53,346 bases of DNA, taken from contig JANQHF010000089.1 in assembly GCA_028282725.1 (NCBI GenBank), forward strand, positions 1 to 53,346, written 5' to 3'. Under the pieces are notes generated by a model, which made no database searches, was not told the origin of the DNA, and worked only from the letters and a program-made list of their open reading frames with translations. Position 1 is the first letter of the stretch; each line of letters starts with the position of its first letter. Position numbers and translations under genes: made by a program. This document shows, piece by piece, positions 35,181-43,017 of the stretch. Origin of the DNA: Saprospiraceae bacterium. GTDB lineage: Bacteria; Bacteroidota; Bacteroidia; Chitinophagales; Saprospiraceae.

Positions 35181-35202
35181 CTTCAGGTGTCCTCGCCTGA
35201 AG
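35181..35202. terminator. Short GC-richer hairpin after the M56 gene
   Basis: CTTCAGG and CCTGAAG form a 7-base stem around 8 bases in the convergent gap. It has no T-run, so it is only a possible terminator. Confidence 0.35.
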
Positions 35203-35324
35203 GTCAAATACGGAAGCTGGGTTTTAGCTTTAAGTGTGGATGCTTGAAGCAACTGTGCCTAAACTTCATGAGACCGGGGTCAGAAGGAGCGGAGATCTGG
35301 TTTGAGCAGACCATAGAGTTATCC

Positions 35325-35357
35325 AGGTTTACCAAACTTTTGAAGTTTAGTAAACCT
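35325..35357. repeat. Hairpin repeat family P, copy 4
   Basis: AGGTTTACCAAACTT and AAGTTTAGTAAACCT around a 3-base centre with one mismatch. It is 14 bases from the stop of the convergent hybrid kinase gene. Confidence 0.78.
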
Positions 35358-35370
35358 TTCCGTTATGAGG

Positions 35371-38268
35371 TTAGGATATTTGGATCTTGTTCTTTAGACT
35401 GCTCAGTTCGCCGGGCTTCACTCCAAAGCGTTCCTGGAAAATCTTGGAAAAATAGGAAGCATTCGGAATTCCCACTTCCAATCTGACTTCAGCAATGGTA
35501 GCAAAACGACGTGATTCTATTAACTTATGTGCCTTCTGAAGACGTATTTCCCTGATGAACCTCGAAGGAGTCAAGCCGGTGAGTTTACGCAAGATCCTTT
35601 CCAACTGGCGGACGCTGTAATTCATTTGCCGGGCGAGCTGCTCCACCTTGAATGTATCGTCTGACAAATGATCGAGTACGATTTGCTCTGCTTGTTCTAG
35701 CTGGGTCTTTTCAAATGAATCGACCTTCTCTTCTGTCTTATTTTCCTTAACCCATTCCTCGCGATAGCGCTTGTTTGAAATCAGTGTATTCAATCTGGCG
35801 ATCAATTCGTTCTTTCGGAAAGGTTTTGTCAGGTAGTCGTCAACCCCTAATGAAAATCCTTTGAGGAGATCCTCTTCAAGGGAACGTGCAGTCAGCATGA
35901 TAACCGGAATTCTCGTTGAGAGTTCGGACTGACGCAATTTTTTGATGAAGGTGAATCCATCCATTTCGGGCATCATGACGTCACAAGTCACACAGTCGAA
36001 CGTTCCCCGGGCAAGCATTTTGATCCCTTCTGTTCCATTGTATGCCTGCGAACATCGGAAATACGGAGATAAGATCGAGTGTATGAAGTCATTCATCTCT
36101 TTATTGTCCTCAACGATGAGAACGGATGGCTGATCGTCAAAAATGGATACAGGTCGATATTCCACCTCCTGTATTCCAGTGTCGTTCGCAGTGTCATCGA
36201 CTTTAGCGAGGACAGTCCCCAGGAAAGTCTTCAAGGGCAGGCTAACTGTAAACCTGGACCCATGGCCCGTGCGGCTATACACCTTTATCGTTCCATTCAT
36301 GAGTTTGACCAGCTCAGCGGTGAGGGCCAGACCGATACCCGTTCCACCTTGTAAGGTGCCCTTGTCGTCGCCCTGGTAAAATCGTTGAAAGATCTTTTCC
36401 TGGTCTTCTTGCGTAATACCCATACCCGTATCTGAAACTGCAATATGTACACCTCCTGAATCATCGGGAGGTGAACTTACTTCTACCTTCACAGATCCGT
36501 CAGATGGGGTAAATTTTATAGCATTAGAAAGGAGGTTGTTGAGAATTTTTTCAAATTTTCCAATATCAATTTCAGCTTCCAATTCATGGGGAAGATGATA
36601 ATCCAATGTGAGGTGGATCTTACGGATTTCACATAGCGATCGAAAGGCACTAATGATCCTGGATGTGAGATGGTACAGATTGCTTTTTACCGGTTGCAAG
36701 GTCAATTTTCCACTTTCCAACCTGGAGAGGTCCATAATCTCATCGACCAGGTTGAGTAATCTTTCACTGTTATCCCTCGCAATTTTAAGGTCGCTGGAAA
36801 TCTTGTTATTTCCACTTCGATCAATGGCCATTTCCAAGGGACCTTTGATCAGGCTCAACGGTGTCTTGAGTTCATGGGAAATGTTGGCGAAGAATCTCGA
36901 CTTGGCCTGATCCAGCTCCTTCAATGTCTCCGCCTGTTTTTTGAGCAATTCATTTTTCTTTTGCCTCTGTCTGTATGCCATGAAAAGAGCAACCAAAATT
37001 CCGAGTAACAATATGGCAGAAAGAATGGCGAGCCTGTTTACGTTCTTTTGACGACTCAGCAGTTTGTCTTGTGCCTCGAGTTGTGCCTGCTGTTCGCGTG
37101 TTTTAAATTGTTCTTCCAGTTCGCGAATCACTTTTCGGTTTTCTGTTGAAAACAGACTATCCTGGTTGACCAATCTGCGATTTGCGAAGTAATAGGCCCG
37201 TTCGTAGTTTTCCTGGTCAGCATGTGCACTCGAAAGAATCCTGAGCAATTCTTTTGCTACATAGGGTTGATTCATCTGATCAGAAATATCCAGGCCTTCC
37301 TGGGCAAATTTTATCGCTTGATCCAGATTATCTTGTTTCAACCACAATTCAGCAGTAGAGGATTTGACCGAAGAAAGTTCGTTGAGCGAACCATTTTTTT
37401 CAAGAATTTCACCGGCTTCTGTAAGATAGATTGTGGCTTTGGCAAATTCATTTTTGTTGGTGTGGAAGTGTGAAAGCTCTCTTAGATTTAGAGCCAACTC
37501 TGTGGGATAGTTCGCCTGCCGGTTCCATTTAACACCCTCTTCAAGATAGTACTGGGCGGAATCCAGTTGTCCCATCTCGTCCAGACAAATGCCGATATTC
37601 ATATGTGTAAATCCCAGACCGTAGGGATCTTGAGCCTCGCGATAGATGGGTAGATTGTTCCTGAAATATTTGGCAGCCAATTCAAAATTCCCTTGCATTC
37701 CAAATACTATCGCTAAACGATTGTTCAGTTTGGCTTCCTGTAAAAACTCTCCCGAACGGATAAATGATTTGGCAAGGTCGTATTGACGCAGTGATTCATC
37801 AATGTCTCCCTTGTCATTGTACCTGCTCATCAGTGCCGAATGAATATCATAAAGCTTTGCAGAATCTTCTACGGTTTTATAATATTCACGCGACTTTAGA
37901 TATTCCTCAATTGCATTATCAGGACTTCTGTTACGTTCGTGTGACATAGCCAAATTATAGTGCATCTGTGCTTCGTATTCCTTCAGATTGAGTTTTTGAG
38001 CAAGACGCAATCCTTCCTTGGTGATCTCCAGGCCTTCCTGGGCAGAATGTAATACCATGGGTCGGAATGACTCTTCGATGAGGACGAGTTTCATCGAGTC
38101 GCTTTCAGCGGTTGCAATAGCATTCCTGATACTGTCTATGGTAGCCTCATCCTGTCCAAACATGATTCCTGAGAAGGTCAATAAAAAGAGGAACAGAATC
38201 ATCCTCAACCTCCGGGGAAGTACAAAAAATTCAAGAATAACAGGGGTTTTGACGTTTTTGCGATGCAT
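35371..38268 (-). CDS. Hybrid two-component regulator: TPR sensor, histidine kinase, receiver, AraC HTH
   Basis: A 965-residue one-protein signalling system. A signal/anchor segment (about 22-38) precedes a periplasmic TPR region (50-400) and one membrane helix (413-431). Then come the histidine kinase core with phospho-acceptor His465 in SHELKTPL and ATPase boxes NLLSNAIKF, DTGMGI and GGTGIGLAL; a receiver with phospho-acceptor Asp763 in CDVMMPEMDG; and an AraC-type DNA-binding domain (about 860-960). Unlike the classical polysaccharide-sensing hybrids there is no beta-propeller sensor; the input is the TPR array. It is divergent from the LuxR-domain membrane protein, 118 bases apart, which is a candidate target. 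Confidence 0.92.
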   Translation of the reverse strand: MHRKNVKTPVILEFFVLPRRLRMILFLFLLTFSGIMFGQDEATIDSIRNAIATAESDSMKLVLIEESFRPMVLHSAQEGLEITKEGLRLAQKLNLKEYEAQMHYNLAMSHERNRSPDNAIEEYLKSREYYKTVEDSAKLYDIHSALMSRYNDKGDIDESLRQYDLAKSFIRSGEFLQEAKLNNRLAIVFGMQGNFELAAKYFRNNLPIYREAQDPYGLGFTHMNIGICLDEMGQLDSAQYYLEEGVKWNRQANYPTELALNLRELSHFHTNKNEFAKATIYLTEAGEILEKNGSLNELSSVKSSTAELWLKQDNLDQAIKFAQEGLDISDQMNQPYVAKELLRILSSAHADQENYERAYYFANRRLVNQDSLFSTENRKVIRELEEQFKTREQQAQLEAQDKLLSRQKNVNRLAILSAILLLGILVALFMAYRQRQKKNELLKKQAETLKELDQAKSRFFANISHELKTPLSLIKGPLEMAIDRSGNNKISSDLKIARDNSERLLNLVDEIMDLSRLESGKLTLQPVKSNLYHLTSRIISAFRSLCEIRKIHLTLDYHLPHELEAEIDIGKFEKILNNLLSNAIKFTPSDGSVKVEVSSPPDDSGGVHIAVSDTGMGITQEDQEKIFQRFYQGDDKGTLQGGTGIGLALTAELVKLMNGTIKVYSRTGHGSRFTVSLPLKTFLGTVLAKVDDTANDTGIQEVEYRPVSIFDDQPSVLIVEDNKEMNDFIHSILSPYFRCSQAYNGTEGIKMLARGTFDCVTCDVMMPEMDGFTFIKKLRQSELSTRIPVIMLTARSLEEDLLKGFSLGVDDYLTKPFRKNELIARLNTLISNKRYREEWVKENKTEEKVDSFEKTQLEQAEQIVLDHLSDDTFKVEQLARQMNYSVRQLERILRKLTGLTPSRFIREIRLQKAHKLIESRRFATIAEVRLEVGIPNASYFSKIFQERFGVKPGELSSLKNKIQIS

Positions 38269-38386
38269 TATGGCGGATTTATTTTCTCACCTCATTTCCT
38301 TTTCCCGTCATGTTTGTCCAAGGAAAGATAATGGATTTGATACAGATGTAAAATCCGAAATATTACAAACACGAAACTTATCAATC

Positions 38387-40282
38387 ATGAAACTCACACA
38401 GCGCGAAAAAACAGTATTGGCCAAGTTGGCCGAAGGCCTCACGGTCAAAGAAGTGGCAAATGTACTATTTGTCCAACCTTCGACGATCGCAACGCACAAA
38501 AAGAACCTGTACCGGAAATTCCAGGCCAGGACTTTGGTACAACTCGGTGCTATGGCAGTCCGAAGAGGAATTCTCACTTCTTTTTTGATCGCTGCAATGA
38601 TCATCAATGGGATCAGCCAGGACCTCGAAATCCACGGTACCGTAACCTCCACGACCCTGGCCGGGAATGGTCAAAGAAATGTAGTTGCAGATTCGGCTGG
38701 CAAGCTAAAGGTAGACACCAGTCAATCTTCCGCATTATTCGAATTACGAGATAGTTCCGGGGACGTACGCATTCGTATGGATGCGGATAAGGGATTGTTT
38801 GAAATGCTGGACGATGGAGAGACTTTCTACAGTATCCAGGTTCAATCACCTCCCCAGGTATTGAAAAAGGGAAAGACGCACAGCAATGTTCGTACAGAAG
38901 ATTCGACGTTCATTGAGAGTATTCAGACACTCATTTTGAATAATCTTCCTCCCGGTACCATAAGACAGCAATTTGCGGATTGTTTCGACATTACTGACCC
39001 TCTGGTTTTATTTGTAACTGTAGACAATAACGATGTTCCGGCAGCTCTAAGTGGAGGGACATTGAACAAGCCATTCGAAGGCTCCTTTTTTATACGAAAG
39101 GTGGTGGTAGGAGACTTATACAAAGTGGAATTCAGAATAAATCCGATGAATCCAAGTGAATTCTTCGTGAATATAAATGGAAAGAACCTTGTCTTTGTGA
39201 GTATTCCTCCCATAAATTCCGCCCCATCGGTCCAACCTCCCGCTAATCCCGACGAAAGCTCGACAGGTAAAACCGGCTTTAACACCTATTCAAGCTTTAA
39301 GGATTCTGATGTCGCCCTTGCTGCCAACTTTGGAATTAGGAAAGACAATATGGGAAATAACGTGGCTGGGGTTAATGTCATAAAGGAATTTAACAATGGT
39401 GATGAAGCAGAAGCGTCATTGGAAGCAGATAAATTGATGTGTACTGTTACAGATCATGATTCTGGCGAAATAGAGGTTTCATATGTCTTTTCAGTCGAGC
39501 CCAATCTTGCTGAAGTTGAGCTCCGACAACTTGACGATAAGGTCAATATCAACGGTGATAAGGTGAAAGTTCAAAATACGGTAGATATGAGTTCTACAGA
39601 AGTCAACAAAGACAAGGTGGTCATAAATGTCAACGGTAAGGAACTTGTATTGAATGACATAGGATTTCAGGCGTCTGATCCTGCGAATAATGCAAATTTC
39701 TACAATGACTGTTTTGGAATCTCCAAGTTTCAGGGTACCGGATTCGTAGGTATTGGGTTTGATGCGCAAAACGGCAAAATCATCATTTCGGGAGATCTGG
39801 AAGTCAGTGGTTCTTCCAATGTCCAGGGAGCCAAGAATTTTAAAATCGATCATCCACTGGATCCTTATAATAAATTCCTGATCCATACAGCGATTGAATC
39901 TCCCGAACCAATTAATGTTTACCGAGGTACGACCATAACAGATGAGGATGGAAAAGCTGTAGTGTCACTTCCCGATTACTTTGAAACCATCAATATCGAT
40001 GTTACCTATCACCTTACGGTGATTGGAAGTTTTGCCCAAGCAATAGTAGGCCAAAAAGTACATAACAACTCATTTGTTATCCGAACCTCCGAACCCGGTG
40101 TGGAGGTGTCCTGGCAGCTCATGGGAAGACGAAATGACAAGAAGATGCAAGAGCAACCATATCGTTCCGTAGTCGAAAAGGTCGGCGATGAAAAAGGCAG
40201 ATTAATGTACGAACCACAAAGAAAAAGTCCTTATAACCTGGATCTGAAAAAACATTGGGATCAAATGCAAGCAGAAAAGTAG
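38387..40282 (+). CDS. LuxR-type HTH, single membrane helix and large fibre-like exported region
   Basis: About 631 residues; ATG at 38387 is chosen because the LuxR domain begins there. Residues 1-60 are a GerE/LuxR DNA-binding domain (LTQREKTVLAKLAEGLT, KEVANVLFVQPSTIATHKKN). Residues 61-77 (GILTSFLIAAMIINGIS) form one membrane helix after an RR pair, placing the HTH inside and the rest outside. The exported part opens like fibre proteins (GTVTSTTLAGNGQRNVVAD) and ends, at about 483-600, with a block widespread in secreted fibre-like proteins (KNFKIDHPLDP, LPDYFETIN, YHLTVIG, SWQLMGRR). A membrane-tethered regulator in the style of ToxR/CadC is the simplest reading. A terminator follows. 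Confidence 0.8.
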   Translation: MKLTQREKTVLAKLAEGLTVKEVANVLFVQPSTIATHKKNLYRKFQARTLVQLGAMAVRRGILTSFLIAAMIINGISQDLEIHGTVTSTTLAGNGQRNVVADSAGKLKVDTSQSSALFELRDSSGDVRIRMDADKGLFEMLDDGETFYSIQVQSPPQVLKKGKTHSNVRTEDSTFIESIQTLILNNLPPGTIRQQFADCFDITDPLVLFVTVDNNDVPAALSGGTLNKPFEGSFFIRKVVVGDLYKVEFRINPMNPSEFFVNINGKNLVFVSIPPINSAPSVQPPANPDESSTGKTGFNTYSSFKDSDVALAANFGIRKDNMGNNVAGVNVIKEFNNGDEAEASLEADKLMCTVTDHDSGEIEVSYVFSVEPNLAEVELRQLDDKVNINGDKVKVQNTVDMSSTEVNKDKVVINVNGKELVLNDIGFQASDPANNANFYNDCFGISKFQGTGFVGIGFDAQNGKIIISGDLEVSGSSNVQGAKNFKIDHPLDPYNKFLIHTAIESPEPINVYRGTTITDEDGKAVVSLPDYFETINIDVTYHLTVIGSFAQAIVGQKVHNNSFVIRTSEPGVEVSWQLMGRRNDKKMQEQPYRSVVEKVGDEKGRLMYEPQRKSPYNLDLKKHWDQMQAEK

Positions 40283-40371
40283 AAGAATTACGAGTATCTG
40301 ATTCGATGCAAAAAAACTATACATCCATTCACGGCATTCAAATTGTATCGCACTGTGTAACACACATTCAT

Positions 40372-40400
40372 ACCTGCAGATGTAATGACCTGCAGGTTTT
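40372..40400 (+). terminator. Intrinsic terminator after the LuxR-fibre gene
   Basis: ACCTGCAG and CTGCAGGT form an 8-base stem around 10 bases, followed by TTTT. It is 90 bases downstream of the stop codon and faces the convergent SRPBCC gene. Confidence 0.6.
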
Positions 40401-40453
40401 CACTTTGAATCCATATAAATATTCGCGGCTCAATCGAGTATTTTACCACTACA

Positions 40454-41053
40454 TTACTGTACCTCTTCGGCAACCATCGATGCAGCCTCGACAGCTTCTA
40501 CCGGAGCAGGATAATAAACCGTGGTATTGCCTTCAATGACCTTTTTTAAATTTTCTATGTTCTCAACTTCCTGAATTGTGAATGTCCCACCGAGCGTTTC
40601 CATAATCGCAAACATTGACTTTGAAACCAATCCTTTGGCCAAAACTTTAGATTCTGTTTTCACTGTGGAACTGTTTTCATCGCCGGAAAAGAGAATTTTC
40701 TGTTCAAAATTCATGAATTCACTGTCGAAGTGCAAGTTCACAAGTTCGAATTCCTTGACATCCATTACGGTTTCGATCATTTCAAAATCGGGTTGTCCTT
40801 CACCGGGATTAACAATGACCTTGTACTTGCTGCCGGCCTGCATATATTCTCCCTCCAGGAGTTCCATGCTCTTGAACCCCTTAAGCCATTGGTCGTATTT
40901 ATTTGCATCCTGGGTTACGGCCCAGGCTTCTTTAAGTGGTTTATTGGTAGTGATTTCATGCCCATAGCTGACCGTGGGCTTGAATAGTCCAAATGCAAAA
41001 AAGAGGATGGCAAGTACGACGAGGCCTAGTAATATGTACTTAAGTATTTTCAT
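40454..41053 (-). CDS. SRPBCC-family protein with N-terminal membrane anchor
   Basis: A 199-residue protein. ATG at 41053 gives MKILKYILLGLVVLAILFFAF, one membrane helix, followed by a START/polyketide-cyclase-like (SRPBCC) domain: ITTNKPLKEAWAVTQDANKYDQW, then strands ending in LGGTFTIQEVENIENLKKVIEGN. Such domains hold hydrophobic ligands; the specific ligand is unknown. The C-terminal tail is alanine- and glutamate-rich. It converges on the LuxR-fibre gene and has no operon partner. Confidence 0.8.
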   Translation of the reverse strand: MKILKYILLGLVVLAILFFAFGLFKPTVSYGHEITTNKPLKEAWAVTQDANKYDQWLKGFKSMELLEGEYMQAGSKYKVIVNPGEGQPDFEMIETVMDVKEFELVNLHFDSEFMNFEQKILFSGDENSSTVKTESKVLAKGLVSKSMFAIMETLGGTFTIQEVENIENLKKVIEGNTTVYYPAPVEAVEAASMVAEEVQ

Positions 41054-41162
41054 TGAATTGCATTTTTCTTTAAAGTTAGGGAAAGTAATGTAATCCTTTT
41101 GTTTGTTGGTATCATCACCCAACTTTCAGTGTGGGTGATGACTTGAGCATGCGTACTTGATC

Positions 41163-41195
41163 AGCTTTACTAAACTTTTGAAGTTTAGTAAAGCT
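41163..41195. repeat. Hairpin repeat family P, copy 5 (GCTTTAC subtype)
   Basis: AGCTTTACTAAACTT and AAGTTTAGTAAAGCT form a perfect 15-base stem around TTG. Compared with copy 1 the second pair is exchanged from G-C to C-G, a compensating change. Confidence 0.8.
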
Positions 41196-41295
41196 TGGGA
41201 CTTTAAGCGGAGACGCCTGGCCTATTTCAGGAATGCTCAGATTAAAGACGTTCACTCATGCCTCTTCGCTTGAGAGAAATGTAACTGTGGTTCAG

Positions 41296-41327
41296 AGCTT
41301 TACCATACTTGAGAAGTTTAGTAAAGC
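41296..41327. repeat. Hairpin repeat family P, copy 6 (GCTTTAC subtype)
   Basis: AGCTTTACCATACTT, GAG, AAGTTTAGTAAAGC with two mismatches. The flanks (GGTTCAGAGCTTTACC) are nearly the same as those of copy 7, so the repeat unit is longer than the hairpin. Confidence 0.72.
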
Positions 41328-41430
41328 ATTTGTCAAGAAACCGGATACAGAAGTTTATCGTGTGTCGAATGCACACTAATGATGTCACATAGGATCGTCT
41401 TTATAACCGAGACTCATATTATTAAAGATG

Positions 41431-41832
41431 TTAAGTGGCCTCCCCCGAGGGAGGATTGGTGGGTGATATTTCTTGGATTTTTCGATATATAATCTCTTGA
41501 ACCAGTGCTAAATCATTGAACACCTCCCAGTTTGAAACTCTTAATACTTGAATTCCCAATTCTTTTAATCTACTATCCTTAATTAAATCTTTTTCTCGGA
41601 TCTCCTCAAACTCATGAATAGCCCCATCAACCTCTATTGCCAGTCTCAGTTCTTTACAGTAGAAATCAACAATGTAATTATCTATAGGTCGTTGCCTGAG
41701 AAATTTGTGCCCTAAGAAATTTCCATTTGATAAAAGATTGTACCATAATCTCTTTTCAGCTTTAGTCGGATTATTTCTTAGAATTCGAGCAAGGCCCTTT
41801 AACTTCTTATTGTAGAAGTGGTTTTTGATCAT
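41431..41832 (-). CDS. DUF559 family endonuclease (Vsr-like fold)
   Basis: A 133-residue protein with the DUF559 layout: LKGLARILRNNPTKAEKRLW, then GHKFLRQRPIDNYIVDFYC, LAIEVDGAIHE and GIQVLRVSNWEV. The fold is related to very-short-patch repair nucleases with Asp/Glu metal ligands; biological function is not established. The C-terminal tail ISPTNPPSGEAT is encoded by a palindrome (CCTCCCCCGAGGGAGG near 41439), and another palindrome lies upstream at 41909. ATG at 41832. The gene sits inside a nest of five palindromic elements and has no operon partner. Confidence 0.85.
   Translation of the reverse strand: MIKNHFYNKKLKGLARILRNNPTKAEKRLWYNLLSNGNFLGHKFLRQRPIDNYIVDFYCKELRLAIEVDGAIHEFEEIREKDLIKDSRLKELGIQVLRVSNWEVFNDLALVQEIIYRKIQEISPTNPPSGEAT
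41439..41454. repeat. Palindrome at the 3' end of the DUF559 gene
   Basis: CCTCCCCCGAGGGAGG: 6-base GC-rich arms inside the last codons of the DUF559 gene. Together with the palindrome at 41909-41922 it brackets the gene. Confidence 0.6.
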
Positions 41833-41908
41833 TTTTCACATGCATTCAATTAATAATGTCAAAAAATGAAAAAAGTAACCACGAAAACTTTTTGATCATC
41901 CCCTGTAT

Positions 41909-41922
41909 CCCCTTCAAAGGGG
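41909..41922. repeat. Palindrome upstream of the DUF559 gene
   Basis: CCCCTTCAAAGGGG: 6-base arms around CA, 77 bases before the DUF559 start codon. Similar AAGGGG palindromes are common intergenic repeats in Bacteroidota genomes. Confidence 0.55.
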
Positions 41923-42061
41923 ACAATTTGGAGATCACTCTTACAATATAAATATCTTCAATATTTTAGGCTACTGAGACTATAAACCAGGTGCCGATAT
42001 TCATCTACGATAAGGGAATAAGGAATGCATTTATACCCCAACTTGAATAGCATCTGTTCAG

Positions 42062-42093
42062 AGCTTTACCAAACTTGAGAAGTTTAGTAAAGC
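42062..42093. repeat. Hairpin repeat family P, copy 7 (GCTTTAC subtype)
   Basis: AGCTTTACCAAACTT, GAG, AAGTTTAGTAAAGC, one mismatch, 25 bases after the stop of the lipoprotein gene on the minus strand. Confidence 0.76.
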
Positions 42094-42117
42094 ACATCGG
42101 AGGCATAGCCCCTATGA

Positions 42118-42750
42118 TCATTCCTTCTTCAACCTCACATTCGCAAAGCGGCCTGACGAATTGTGACCGACCCAGGCACCGATTCTACCGGACTTCGGAG
42201 CAGATAGTCTGGGGACGTCCAGTACAGCTTTGTCTTCGTCCCGCATGAAAACCATTACGCGATCCCGAGTGATCTTTATGAGCGCAGTAAACCAATTATC
42301 AGGATCCGGCGGATCGTTGATTTCAGCTTCAAACTCCCCGGTTCGTTCGGTGCGCAATTTTCTCCATGTGTATTCGGGATGGAAGACATATTGCACCATA
42401 TGGTCCCGTCGGATTTGTTCCTTGGCCACGAAATTAAATGGGCGAAAATAGACAACCTCATATCCCTCCTCATCTGTAATGTTGAATGCCAGGCCTACAA
42501 AACTTTTTCCGGGATTGTTTTCACCTTTGATATCAATAAAAATAGTCCCTGTTTCAAATTCCGTGTTTTCAAATACTGCGATGCCATCACCTTCTAGGGC
42601 ATTCAATTCGATACCGGACTTCCCTGAATCTTTGTAATTCATTACGGAACGATTATGTGCCTGAATATTATCGGAATCCAGGGACAGCCTCGTGGATGAG
42701 CAACCGGAACAAAGGATAAAGACCGATACGGCAATCAATATTTTATTCAT
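42118..42750 (-). CDS. Lipoprotein with DUF1080/LamG-like domain
   Basis: About 210 residues. ATG at 42750 gives the lipoprotein signal MNKILIAVSVFILCSGC. The mature part is a single concanavalin-like beta-sandwich of the DUF1080 type: FENTEFETGTIFIDIKGEN, SFVGLAFNITDEEGYEVVYFRPFN, WRKLRTERTGEFEAEIND, and GRIGAWVGHNSSGRFANVRL. Such domains bind or cut carbohydrates in other proteins; here catalytic residues cannot be named. The gene follows a decayed LuxR-domain gene on the same strand. Confidence 0.8.
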   Translation of the reverse strand: MNKILIAVSVFILCSGCSSTRLSLDSDNIQAHNRSVMNYKDSGKSGIELNALEGDGIAVFENTEFETGTIFIDIKGENNPGKSFVGLAFNITDEEGYEVVYFRPFNFVAKEQIRRDHMVQYVFHPEYTWRKLRTERTGEFEAEINDPPDPDNWFTALIKITRDRVMVFMRDEDKAVLDVPRLSAPKSGRIGAWVGHNSSGRFANVRLKKE

Positions 42751-42781
42751 TATCAATTCATTTAGCATATTGTACATTTAT

Positions 42782-42982
42782 TTATTTCAGTTCGAAGGCA
42801 CAGCGCACAATTCAGGCTGTATTTCCCGTCTTCAATTTCTCTTGTAATTTCTTTCTTTGACTGATGACCGCATGAGGGCTTTTTTAAAGTTTAGAGGCGA
42901 TTTCCTTATTGGTGTATTCATCTACGATACGAGAAAGGACCTCTAATTCCCTGCTCGATAATTTTAAATTTACTTCTTTCAT
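42782..42982 (-). pseudogene. LuxR-type HTH protein with two in-frame stop codons
   Basis: From ATG at 42982 the frame reads MKEVNLKLSSRELEVLSRI, then NKEIASKL, a TAA, KSPHAVISQRKKLQEKL, TGNTA, a TGA, and IVRCAFELK before its final stop. This is a complete GerE/LuxR DNA-binding domain (67 codons) broken by two nonsense codons with no frameshift. The intact relative in this window is the N-terminus of the LuxR-fibre protein at 38387. The large BNR gene ends 36 bases upstream and the lipoprotein gene starts 32 bases downstream, so it sits inside a possible operon. Confidence 0.75.
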
Positions 42983-43017
42983 CGCTTTCCTATTGATAGA
43001 GTTAACCCTTCACCTAT

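Larger units (their letters stand above)
41054..41430. other. Intergenic stretch carrying two family P hairpins
   Basis: 377 bases without a gene. It includes hairpin copies 5 and 6 of family P (GCTTTAC subtype). It must also hold the promoter of the SRPBCC gene. No other structure is seen. Confidence 0.5.

Noticed and set aside
30036..42093. Family P hairpins as a CRISPR array or phage attachment sites
   Set aside because: Copies are far apart, irregularly spaced, have no spacers, and are palindromic; no cas genes or integrase are present.
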